Positions 7,701 through 14,164 of a DNA stretch of 35,310 nt are shown in pieces (positions within the stretch are counted from its first letter, which is position 1; every line of letters starts with the position of its first letter). The position numbers and the translations under genes were made by a program. The notes beneath the pieces are model-generated. The model did not search any database, had not been told where the DNA came from, and worked only from the letters and a program-made list of their open reading frames with translations. Origin of the DNA: CAZXVU01 sp964644465 (GTDB lineage Bacteria; Chlamydiota; Chlamydiia; Chlamydiales; SM23-39); assembly GCA_964644465.1 (NCBI GenBank), contig CAZXVU010000009.1, positions 1 through 35,310 on the forward strand, written 5' to 3'.

Positions 7701-9355
7701 ATTTGCCCATGCCCGATCTGGACTCCTGTGGCGCCAATATTTCCATTCAAGGTCAAAGAATTGCAGCTGATATCGATCGATCCATCGCTGCTCGCAAGCG
7801 CTGGCGTATGGAATCCCACCTGCCCGTTTCCATTCAATGTGACTGCTGCGTTCGGCGCGCAAATCTGCGTCAGTCCATTTTGAGAACCGAAATGGGCGTT
7901 GATCGTAACCACAGCTCCCGAAGTCGCAAGAATGAGATTTCCCGTACCTGCATTTTGAACATTGTTTCCCGCATTGATCGTTACGTTTCCGACTGCATTC
8001 AGAACGAGCGCATTGGCTGTAGCGTAAGCAGGAACTGTCGCCAGTGTAAAATCGACAGCCCAACTGATAAAACCATTAGGTCCCGCGACTCCGCCGCTCG
8101 AATCAATGACGACATTCCCTAAGGCAAGCTGGCCAGCGATTGTCATGATTCCTAAGTTCGAACTGACGATCGGCAAATTTTGGGTGATTGTACCTCCGAT
8201 CGCTCCCTGCAAGCAGGCAGGAGCGGGAACGCAAGCTGGTACTGGCAGGCAATTTTGGCAAAACATGAAATTGACAGGCACAGCTGTTGGAACAGCAGCG
8301 GCTCCTGCTACGACTGTGATATTGGATGGATCCAAAAGGATCGTTCCCGTCTCTCCTGCTGAGGCTCTTAAATCGGCAAGCCCCCGATAAGAAAGCTCTT
8401 TACCCGATACTTCAGCAAATCCCCCATTGCCGCCTTCCTTCCCGCCAGTCGCAAAGATCAACCCCTCAAAATCAGTCCATCCATCGGAAAAGAGAACCAC
8501 ATTTCCGCCTGAGCCTTTATCCCAAGCATCTGCGAAAAATTGCGCTCCTTTCTCAGTCCAGATGAGAGTTGCATTCGTGAAATCGGGATCTTTTCCCTGA
8601 ACACCCGCGCCGATCAAGATCTCGCCTCCAGAAAACTGGTTCGAAGTTTCAATGCGGCTCGCTGGATACAAATAGATCCCATCAGCAGAGAGATGGATGC
8701 GGCCCCCTAGCCCTTCGTCAAATGTCGACCGGACCCTGCCGCTTTGCGTGATCCGTGAGTAACCCTCTTGTTGGAAGTTGCATTCAAACTCTTTTCGATA
8801 GTTCGAGCCGATCAGGGCAATCGATCCTTTCGTGGCTTCTAAACTTCCCTGTTGGTCGATGTCGGCGCCAATCAAAGCGAGATTGCCCGATCGCGCTAAG
8901 ATAGATCCCACATTCGTCAGCTTCGCTTGAGATTCTCCCTTGAAACAGAGCTTCCCCCCAAAATCCCTCTGCAGATCGAGCGTAGATGCGATGAAAGATC
9001 CAGTATCGATCATCGCCTCTTTCCCGACGATGAGCCCATTCGGATTGATCAAGACGACTTTTCCATTGGCTTCGAGTTTGCCAAGGATCAGGCTCATTTC
9101 TTGTCCCACAACTCGGTTGAGTGCGAGCGCCTCATTGGATGGTTGGATAAATCGGACAAGTTCTCCATTCTCAATCGAAAAGGTGTTCCAGTCGATTTCA
9201 GCTCTTTCGCCTGCTTGAATAGATAGCTGTTGCGAACTTCGATCAAATACAGCTTCCCCCCCTTTTACTGATGGTTGCATAGGAAGGGAAAACAACGAGA
9301 GCGGAAGAGGAAATGCGATGAGCCAAAAACAGCGTTTGTCCATTTCCGGCATCAT
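4730..9355 (-). CDS. Large TPS/filamentous-haemagglutinin-domain surface protein, 1541 aa
   Basis: The N-terminus carries a signal peptide (best from the third Met, MDKRCFWLIAFPLPLSLFSLP, at 9343) and a two-partner-secretion haemagglutination domain. The hallmarks are IDWNTFSI, VRFIQPS, ALNRV and LEANGKVVLINPNG (residues ~53-107), then GSFIASTLDL. LLDPSNITV follows near residue 340, as is common after TPS domains. The remaining ~1100 residues are rich in N, G, T and short beta-strand-like repeats, as expected of a right-handed beta helix. They include four IGHG motifs and Cys/Pro-rich insertions. The last ~117 residues form a separate domain shared with the paralogue at 18642-21761. By family, such proteins are exported through a TpsB pore. 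None is encoded here. The start is uncertain: ATGs at 9355, 9352 and 9343 are all in frame. Confidence 0.85.
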   Translation of the reverse strand: MMPEMDKRCFWLIAFPLPLSLFSLPMQPSVKGGEAVFDRSSQQLSIQAGERAEIDWNTFSIENGELVRFIQPSNEALALNRVVGQEMSLILGKLEANGKVVLINPNGLIVGKEAMIDTGSFIASTLDLQRDFGGKLCFKGESQAKLTNVGSILARSGNLALIGADIDQQGSLEATKGSIALIGSNYRKEFECNFQQEGYSRITQSGRVRSTFDEGLGGRIHLSADGIYLYPASRIETSNQFSGGEILIGAGVQGKDPDFTNATLIWTEKGAQFFADAWDKGSGGNVVLFSDGWTDFEGLIFATGGKEGGNGGFAEVSGKELSYRGLADLRASAGETGTILLDPSNITVVAGAAAVPTAVPVNFMFCQNCLPVPACVPAPACLQGAIGGTITQNLPIVSSNLGIMTIAGQLALGNVVIDSSGGVAGPNGFISWAVDFTLATVPAYATANALVLNAVGNVTINAGNNVQNAGTGNLILATSGAVVTINAHFGSQNGLTQICAPNAAVTLNGNGQVGFHTPALASSDGSIDISCNSLTLNGNIGATGVQIGHGQIDATVDTATGVVNAANISVNVVNTININSQAGNGLAWIGHGSRNFANAVAGATNQNGNIFVTSQSGNINLNGGLQARIGHGSYSQTGAVFPPTFTGNITVTAGGAFPAFGNITLTTGVADTEALIGHGGIANPPYTVFQVNSTITLTCTGNLTQNPTALSDTGVGAAMNLLIGAGAAVNQPMVLTVGNDIILSAAGAGRLAYIGTGLPGGGGAYVGDIEVTAGRDILATSLPGQSRFIGAPMTSQTGGVFVGAARDIIFQIPGAGGGSTALRIVAGGNISVAAGRNIEFTNTNSASRSGIGTYNSPNITATARIRAAGHILARGGTATGPVTLGPGPTVAITPVSFNVDVRAGGDIQYGTPLSTGTGFIYLEADSLFAASDLWGYAGGLLTSIDTTPLPIPIVSTCAFQATAPNPINASSPAICPNGQGAFRYDPNVTALPIATHTIATTGNFTLHSAGLQEDGATLQNLIIEGPSTTINSISFLANPSAFDISGSVCSDGFNDITLNPPAGMVPGNIRIIASNDLIVNVAFGALGASSLTLGSDCNQSGAGTVFLLANVSTVTGPLSINAGAATPNAVPAPVCVACNIPCPYRMFASTASITQTVGTISSTSGAITLLAQDTINVNGAATAITSASGSISCEAGNFVNLNRNMTTGVTGTITIISDRTQNGIGNVVLNGNVLTSSGAIVINAGQLNGQCASQSCFTSPITGASLLQIGGQIRSTAGGAISLFAENDIQLITAIVPCVSTTGPVQCFAGDDIILAAGQSITSPSSMIFVAGHNLTLSAGASISATMGASLTIAVDNNFPNPPFNSMRPIGILTMGPGSSLTGTPLQLFTALQNFNVIDPTALLNSFIPSSQGYPGPMFQDTSIEQWCTFFSCPARIAGLGIPFTFFYKNCLQQATAEAMEIVDEFFVDLHPYNEFPGWVEHFWIEYRNWSVVESGKVGSGNVLSDEGFYLRRRHLNLINHPKSWTVWMAEGSKRELLLYP

Positions 9356-9560
9356 AAAAACTCTTTGGATTTTATAAAAGGGCCTTTATCGATATTCGAT
9401 GAAAGTTAGGTTTCCGAGCAATGAGCTCCATGTCATCTTTAAGAAGTACGCCCTCCTGTCACAAAAATAATAAAAATTATTTTAAATTAATCATATACTT
9501 GAGTTTTATTTAAAAAACCTTTAAAATCATTACTAATTAATTTAAATAAATAGGCTTAAA

Positions 9561-10906
9561 ATGGCTATCAATACCGCAAAAGGTGTCCTTCAGATTCTAA
9601 CAAGTCCCACTTCAGCAGGTCTAAGTTCTGATTCAAGTGGATCTGGGGACTCTTCCGTACAGAGCACTCCTGGAGTGAAACCTAGAGAAGAAGGTTTATT
9701 CGGAATATACCAGGGGTATTATAAGCCTCAGACTCGGAATGATGAGATCAGTCGTGTTCCTGTTAAGGATGATTTGGATTATCTCGTCAAAAGAACAATG
9801 GTCATTCGCCCCGGAAATAAAAAGATAGAGATAGCTCCAAATGTAATGGTGAATGAGCCCGATCGATACATAGCCATCTTTAAAACTAAGAAAGGGTATC
9901 CTCACGCTATAGTGATAAACGCCACTCCGGGAAGATACATATGCAAGTGCGATGGGATGGAGTACAGTTCGTTTCAAGAGATCCTTTCCAGATATGATGC
10001 GGACGTAGTTCCTAGAAGTAGTAACAAGTCAGCTTTTTCTTTTGATCATATAAAACGTAAACCAGAGGATGATTCAAAAAGGGCAAGCCCTCTTTTACTG
10101 CCTTCACCCCCAAGAGCAATGCACCCTGATCAGAGTAGCATCGGCGGAAGTAGGTCCTATACTGTAAGAAGACCTTCAGTTGATCCTCAGCCTCCGATTG
10201 TCTTAAAAACCGAAAATCAAGAGATTCTCGAAAGAAGTCTTGCTGCGAAATCAGTCGCCCTCGTCGAAGATCCGAGATGGTATTGCGGAGACCGTGCCGC
10301 AAGTCAGATGCTTGAAACAAATATGATTCAACATAAAGCTAAAAGTTTCGCAATTTTTGCAACTGGGGATCATCAATTCCCTTACAGATTGGTGAGTTAT
10401 ATTGGGGGCAAGAAATTTAAGGATATTCATTTTCAAGTCAAAGGAGAGGATATTCANNNNNNNNNNNNNNNNNNNNNNNNNNNNNNNNNNNNNNNNNNNN
10501 NNNNNNNNNNNNNNNNNNNNNNNNNNNNNNNNNNNNNNNNNNNNNNNNNNNNNNNNTTGGGGGCAAGAAATTTAAGGATATTCATTTTCAAGTCAAAGGA
10601 GAGGATATTCAGACCCAGGACAATATTACCATTGCATTCGACACTTTGTTATTCAGCAGCGGCCTTAATGAAGAGTGCAGCATTCAAACAATCTTGCAGA
10701 AAGAAAATAGTGCCGGATCTTCTGTTCCTTCAAATTTAAATCCTAGCGCAACTCCTTTCAAACCTGCTTATGAACGAGATTTGCGTGCGATCCGTACAAG
10801 ACGATTAACCGTAGGACCGCTTTATAAACAGACTCCTGCAAAAGCGGCAAATGAAGTTGTCATAGATATCGATCCTGAATCGAAAGAGAAAACTTCTTCT
10901 TCCTAG
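9561..10906 (+). CDS. Putative effector with two SH2-like domains (gene interrupted by an assembly gap)
   Basis: Start ATG 9561 follows an AT-rich region and a weak AGG. The N-terminus is Ser/Gly-rich (residues 22-36), resembling type III effector leaders. Removing the 100 Ns and one copy of the duplicated 55-bp flank gives one continuous frame of 396 codons ending at 10906. Residues ~238-315 match SH2 landmarks in order: WYCG, an Arg in the first helix (RAASQML), FAIFAT at the FLVRES position, YRLVS, FKDIHF, and FDTLLFSS near the end. Residues ~100-146 look like a second copy (YIAIFKT, HAIVIN, YSSFQEILSRY). Both copies lack the FLVR Arg that binds phosphotyrosine, having Phe instead. Classical phosphotyrosine binding is therefore doubtful. 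The linker (150-215) is Ser/Pro/Arg-rich. SH2-like is a motif-based call. As deposited, the frame after the gap is shifted. Confidence 0.5.
10457..10556. other. Assembly gap (100 Ns) flanked by an identical 55-bp duplication
   Basis: The run is exactly 100 N. The 55 bases before it (10402-10456) are identical to the 55 after it (10557-10611). This is what results when two contigs that overlap by one k-mer are scaffolded with a fixed-size gap. Collapsing the overlap removes 155 nt and restores the frame. Confidence 0.9.
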
Positions 10907-10958
10907 TTCCTGTGCCAGCCCGTAAAATGTGCGGCAAGTTCTTTGTCGGAACCATTTC

Positions 10959-10985
10959 TTGCATAAAAAATACGGATCTTATAAT
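10959..10985 (+). promoter_or_regulatory. Putative sigma-70-type promoter of the first small lipoprotein
   Basis: TTGCAT (10959-10964) and a perfect TATAAT (10980-10985) are separated by 15 nt (16 if CTTGCA is used). They lie 38 nt upstream of the GTG start. The same stretch is conserved upstream of the paralogue at 13386. Confidence 0.55.
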
Positions 10986-11022
10986 TCGCTGTTAAGACCG
11001 TGTTAAATGGAAGAGAGGTTCT

Positions 11023-11226
11023 GTGAGAAAAATTTTCTTGATTCTGAGTCTTTCTGTTTTGTTTTCTTCGTGTGATGAAGTTGGATACAGAGGCAATATG
11101 TATTATGATGATAGCCAACCAGAGGGCTATTACGGAAAAGAGAGATATCCAAGCGGCGATTCCTATTACGAGGATCGTACTCGCAACCCCCAAAATGAAC
11201 CAAGAACTAATTGGCGGCTCTGGTAA
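11023..11226 (+). CDS. Small lipoprotein-like protein, 67 aa
   Basis: GTG start preceded by a clear ribosome-binding site (GAGAGG, 11013-11018). Residues 1-17 form a charged, hydrophobic leader ending in Cys (MRKIFLILSLSVLFSSC), which resembles a lipoprotein signal. The residue at -3 of the lipobox is Phe, which is atypical. The mature part is a short hydrophilic Tyr/Asp/Arg/Pro-rich tail with no recognisable domain. Promoter, leader and signal peptide are closely similar to those of the small gene at 13386-13550, showing duplication. The gene converges with the beta-barrel gene on the other strand, ending four bases from its stop with no obvious terminator between. Function unknown; presumably envelope-anchored. 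Confidence 0.65.
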   Translation: MRKIFLILSLSVLFSSCDEVGYRGNMYYDDSQPEGYYGKERYPSGDSYYEDRTRNPQNEPRTNWRLW

Positions 11227-11230
11227 GTAC

Positions 11231-11851
11231 TTACTCAGTCGAATAGGTACACTTTTCGCATTTGGGACCCAAGCGATACCCAATCCCTAGCCCGATAGAC
11301 CAACCGGATAAATTTGCGGTTTGCGTAATCACTCCTCGGTGCTTCTCTACGGGCACGTAGAGAAAAGAATAGTCTGTGAAAAGATCGACAAAATAATGAA
11401 GATTTCTGGAGGAATTCAAAATCACCCCTCCCTTCACGATCCCACCGCCGCCCCAGCGGCAAGTTCTTTGAATCACACCCGAAGAGTGGTCGTGAATATG
11501 CATGTAGGCGCCAAGTCCTCCGGCGCCAAGGTAGAAGTCCATGTGCTTCACCGGGAAGAGATATTTGATGCCTAATCCGAAAGGATAAAAGGCGATTCTT
11601 GTGCGATCACGAAGGCCAATGGAATGCCCTGTTTTGATCAAAAAGCTGCCGCTCGTCCATGTGTAGAGTTGGCCTAAAGTCCGAAAACTGGCTTCTGCCC
11701 CGAACATCCCCGCATTGGAATAAATATCCTGAAAGCGTGAGGATGTCGGGTAGTAAAAAGCACCTTTAGCCTCGATGAGCGTATCCGTCGCCATCGAAGA
11801 GCCTGCAACTGCTGCAAAAAGGAATAGAAATCGGAATAATTTGTGGTTCAT
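11231..11851 (-). CDS. Small outer-membrane beta-barrel protein, 206 aa
   Basis: MNHKLFRFLFLFAAVAGSSMA is a typical Sec signal peptide. The mature ~185 residues alternate hydrophobic and polar residues and contain many Gly and aromatic girdle residues (for example FYPFGLGIKYLF, YLGAGGLGAYM, GWSIGLGIGYRLG). This suits an eight-stranded OmpA/OmpW-like barrel. After the last strand there is a short extension with a CEKC pair, so the usual terminal aromatic residue is missing. I cannot assign a family. Its stop is four bases from that of the convergent small lipoprotein gene. The 220 bp before its start are shared with the divergent gene at 12073. Confidence 0.65.
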   Translation of the reverse strand: MNHKLFRFLFLFAAVAGSSMATDTLIEAKGAFYYPTSSRFQDIYSNAGMFGAEASFRTLGQLYTWTSGSFLIKTGHSIGLRDRTRIAFYPFGLGIKYLFPVKHMDFYLGAGGLGAYMHIHDHSSGVIQRTCRWGGGGIVKGGVILNSSRNLHYFVDLFTDYSFLYVPVEKHRGVITQTANLSGWSIGLGIGYRLGPKCEKCTYSTE

Positions 11852-12072
11852 TTTTCTCTATCGCAAAGTTTTGCCCATGCACAAAAGAAGAAAAAATAGA
11901 GGGATCTTTTCCTATATAGATCCTATGAAATTGGAAGTATATATAGCCAATCTTTTAAGCGCTACTTGGCAAAATTGCAATAGCCACCGATAGTAAAAAG
12001 ATTCTCATTCTCAAATCTTAAAAGATCTTTAACGGGTAAACTCTGCTTTGGAATATAAGCAGGATAAGGCCT

Positions 12073-12669
12073 ATGGAAATCAAAACTTACCAACGATTGG
12101 ATGTCTTACCCCATCTCCCCACAATGAACAAGTGGGTAGCGCATCACTTTAAGCAGCCTCCCTGGTCTTATGAGCCTCCAAAAGGGCAGCTCGTCGGTCC
12201 TGGGGATACTGTCTATATCAATGAAAAAGACTCAGTGGTGATTTTTGCAGAACAAAATGGACAGATACAAGCGATGGCAACAGGGATTGTTTTAGACTCC
12301 ATTTTTCTGAATATCAATTATTTTCCCTGCGATGTGGGCGCTCTCTTTGCTGAAAGAGGAATGGAGCCGAAAAATGTCTTCTACATCGGTTGTTTTCTTA
12401 CGTCGCCTCAGATACGGAAGAATGCAGAGCTGATTCTCCCGATTTATGAGAAGATCCTCGAATTCGCAAAGCAGTTTGGTAGAAAAAAAATCGCCTACAT
12501 GGATTTATTAGTCAATGGCGGGCATACCAGCCTGGAACCTTGGATCGATATTATAGGCGGCTTTGAAAAAACGGGGATTGTCATCAATGATCCTTGGACC
12601 ACTTATGGAGAGCATGGTCAAATCAAAGTGGAAAATCACAAGCTAGCCTTCTTTCTTAAAAAGATCTGA
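12073..12669 (+). CDS. Hypothetical protein, possibly GNAT-fold acetyltransferase, 198 aa
   Basis: ATG 12073 follows AGGATAAGG, a plausible ribosome-binding site. The product is soluble, without signal peptide or membrane segments. The order of elements is loosely that of a GNAT N-acetyltransferase: strands around VVIFAEQNGQIQAMATG, a central strand NVFYIGCFLTSPQIRKNAE followed by a long helix (ILPIYEKILEFAKQFGRKKI), then a final strand region. The acetyl-CoA-binding Q/R-x-x-G-x-G/A loop is not clearly present, so this is a fold guess only. It is expressed away from the OMP gene. It ends 51 nt from the stop of the convergent hypothetical gene. Confidence 0.6.
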   Translation: MEIKTYQRLDVLPHLPTMNKWVAHHFKQPPWSYEPPKGQLVGPGDTVYINEKDSVVIFAEQNGQIQAMATGIVLDSIFLNINYFPCDVGALFAERGMEPKNVFYIGCFLTSPQIRKNAELILPIYEKILEFAKQFGRKKIAYMDLLVNGGHTSLEPWIDIIGGFEKTGIVINDPWTTYGEHGQIKVENHKLAFFLKKI

Positions 12670-12720
12670 AAACCCTCCAACGAAAATATCAATATCCTTG
12701 GATGAGACCTAAAAGTCTCC

Positions 12721-13137
12721 CTAGTAAGGAAGAAATCGATTGTTAAGGATTTGCCAGAAGTGCTCTCTCCGATTCTCTCTATCAACATGATGCACGATAT
12801 GATAGGCCGATAAAATCGTCAAAATGACCGTTGAATCGAATTCGATACGAGCATTTTGTTGACTACTGATCATTCGAAATGAGTTCAAAATCGCTAATGA
12901 TCCAACAGCCATAACTGTCACAAACGCATCTACAGGTTCAAACCCAAGATCTTCAAAAAGATAGCTAATAGCTCGATTAAATCCGCTTCGAAGATAAGCT
13001 TGTCCGGAGTTGTTTATCCTTAAAGAAGCGTCTCGGACCGTATTGATGGCTCGAATAGAAACTGAGGCAGCTGTTGATCCTGTTCTTTTTAAACAACTCA
13101 TTCCTGATCGGAATGTTGTATTTAAACTGCCATACAT
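12721..13137 (-). CDS. Hypothetical protein with one or two short hydrophobic segments, 138 aa
   Basis: I do not recognise this protein. Residues ~69-86 (VDAFVTVMAVGSLAILNS) and ~103-115 (STVILTILSAYHI) are hydrophobic and could form membrane or buried helices. The N-terminal third is Ser/Thr/Arg-rich and lacks a signal peptide. It ends with a His/Arg-rich region. The gene has its own AT-rich upstream region (13138-13200). No family, partner or clear ribosome-binding site can be named. It may be a small membrane-targeted protein, but it could also be a degraded gene. Confidence 0.45.
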   Translation of the reverse strand: MYGSLNTTFRSGMSCLKRTGSTAASVSIRAINTVRDASLRINNSGQAYLRSGFNRAISYLFEDLGFEPVDAFVTVMAVGSLAILNSFRMISSQQNARIEFDSTVILTILSAYHIVHHVDRENRREHFWQILNNRFLPY

Positions 13138-13321
13138 TGTGTTAATTATTTTTATCCTAAATATATAGGGCTTAAACTATAATGCAATGTTAATTAAAAG
13201 TCAATTGTTGTCTTGTTATTTCTTGGGACTTCATTTCAGCGGTATACGGCCATTGAATAGGGCGCTCCTCAAGGATCAATAGGAGGGAGTCGCTTTCCTG
13301 CTGCGAAGACATCTACATTTC

Positions 13322-13348
13322 TTGCATAAAAAATACTGATCTTTTAGT
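13322..13348 (+). promoter_or_regulatory. Putative promoter of the second small lipoprotein (diverged copy)
   Basis: TTGCAT (13322-13327) and TTTAGT (13343-13348) occupy the same positions, relative to the start codon, as the TTGCAT/TATAAT pair of the paralogue. The -10 is weaker than in the first copy. Confidence 0.4.
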
Positions 13349-13385
13349 TAGGTGTTAAAGACCCAATTATAGAAAGAGAGGTTCT

Positions 13386-13550
13386 ATGAAAAAAATTTGC
13401 GTGATTCTGAGTCTATTTGTAGTGTGTTCTTCCTGTAATGATGCAGTTGCAACAAGAGGACAAGATCGACGGGATGATAGAAGGGGTTATGATAATGGTG
13501 ATTATCAACAAGATGACAATTATGGAAGAAGAAGTTCACGCGGCAATTGA
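13386..13550 (+). CDS. Small lipoprotein-like protein, 54 aa, paralogue of the one at 11023
   Basis: ATG 13386 follows AAAGAGAGG four bases upstream, the same spacing as in the paralogue. The leader MKKICVILSLFVVCSSC ends in a lipobox-like Cys. The mature tail is very hydrophilic and rich in Asp, Arg, Tyr, Gly and Gln (DRRDDRRGYDNGDYQQDDNYG). The 69 nt before the start and the first ~45 coding bases align without gaps to the region 10954-11067. This small gene is easily missed because of its length. Function unknown; probably a short envelope-anchored peptide. Confidence 0.6.
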   Translation: MKKICVILSLFVVCSSCNDAVATRGQDRRDDRRGYDNGDYQQDDNYGRRSSRGN

Positions 13551-13574
13551 TATTGCTCGTGGCGTTTAGTTGAA

Positions 13575-14075
13575 TTATGCCGCTTTCCTGGGTTTCATAC
13601 CAATTGTGATGTGGAATTCATGCTTCATCTCGGGAAGGCCATATTTTTTTCTGAGCTGATTCAGATTTGGAGCGTGAATCGTCAAAACGCACGCTGACTC
13701 ATATCCTTCTTGGTTTAGTGGCACGATTTTGCATCCTGTTACTTGAAAGAAGACTTTCGTGTTTCTTTCAAGGATCCATCCAATATTGGATTTGTGAGCT
13801 TCTCCGCCATAGATGACGCTGATATGCGCGCCAAGGGCACGAGGGCCGTCTAAGGAGGTTGGCAATTGGAAGCCTTCTTCTACAAGAAAAGGATGGAGTT
13901 TGTGGATGTAGTCATCGGGGATGTCTACATAGACCATTCCGCTTCCATCTTGCCGAATGACACCTACGTTATCGAACTGTTCAAAAACATAATCGACGAT
14001 CTTGTCATGGGCTTCCGGTTTCTCGTCGGCGTAGCCAACAGTGAAAAGAAACAGCAAACAGAGAAAAATGCGCAT
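13575..14075 (-). CDS. Secreted 2H-phosphoesterase-like protein, 166 aa
   Basis: ATG 14075 is chosen because a strong ribosome-binding site (GGAGG, 14086-14082) stands six bases upstream and a signal peptide begins there (MRIFLCLLFLFTVGYA). The frame is open to 14108 but without such support. The mature protein has the two H-x-S/T motifs of the 2H phosphoesterase superfamily: AHISVI (His84, Ser86) and FHITIG (His155, Thr157), 71 residues apart. That superfamily includes LigT/CPD-type enzymes that cleave cyclic phosphodiesters or 2',5' bonds. A signal peptide is unusual for the family and suggests action in the periplasm or outside the cell. Substrate unknown. The gene is divergent from the flavoprotein gene and shares a symmetrical leader sequence with it. 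Confidence 0.6.
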   Translation of the reverse strand: MRIFLCLLFLFTVGYADEKPEAHDKIVDYVFEQFDNVGVIRQDGSGMVYVDIPDDYIHKLHPFLVEEGFQLPTSLDGPRALGAHISVIYGGEAHKSNIGWILERNTKVFFQVTGCKIVPLNQEGYESACVLTIHAPNLNQLRKKYGLPEMKHEFHITIGMKPRKAA

Positions 14076-14080
14076 GCGTG

Positions 14081-14145
14081 TCCTCCAAAAAGGGGGAAAT
14101 CTTATCAAATTTTGTCAATTTTTGGGTGTCGACCTTTTTGGAGGA
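14081..14145. repeat. 13-bp perfect inverted repeat containing the ribosome-binding sites of both divergent genes
   Basis: TCCTCCAAAAAGG (14081-14093) and CCTTTTTGGAGGA (14133-14145) are perfect inverted copies separated by 39 bp. Each places GGAGG in the leader of one of the two divergent genes. This could be a shared operator or a duplicated leader. Confidence 0.6.
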
Positions 14146-14164
14146 ATACTATTAAGATGGATTC

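Noticed and set aside
5133..8390. Many plus-strand open frames opposite the 1541-aa gene
   Set aside because: They are antisense shadows of the repetitive coding strand and show no ribosome-binding sites or domains.
9561..10739. Gene ending at 10739 with the C-terminus read through the N gap
   Set aside because: The part after the gap is in the wrong frame because of the 55-bp duplication. The repaired frame ends at 10906.
11877..11993. Short plus-strand frame starting MHKRRKNRG in the gap before 12073
   Set aside because: 38 codons, no ribosome-binding site and no recognisable sequence. Probably chance in the divergent promoter region.
12704..12719. GAGAC/GTCTC hairpin between convergent genes as a terminator
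   Set aside because: The stem is only five base pairs and has no T-run on either side.
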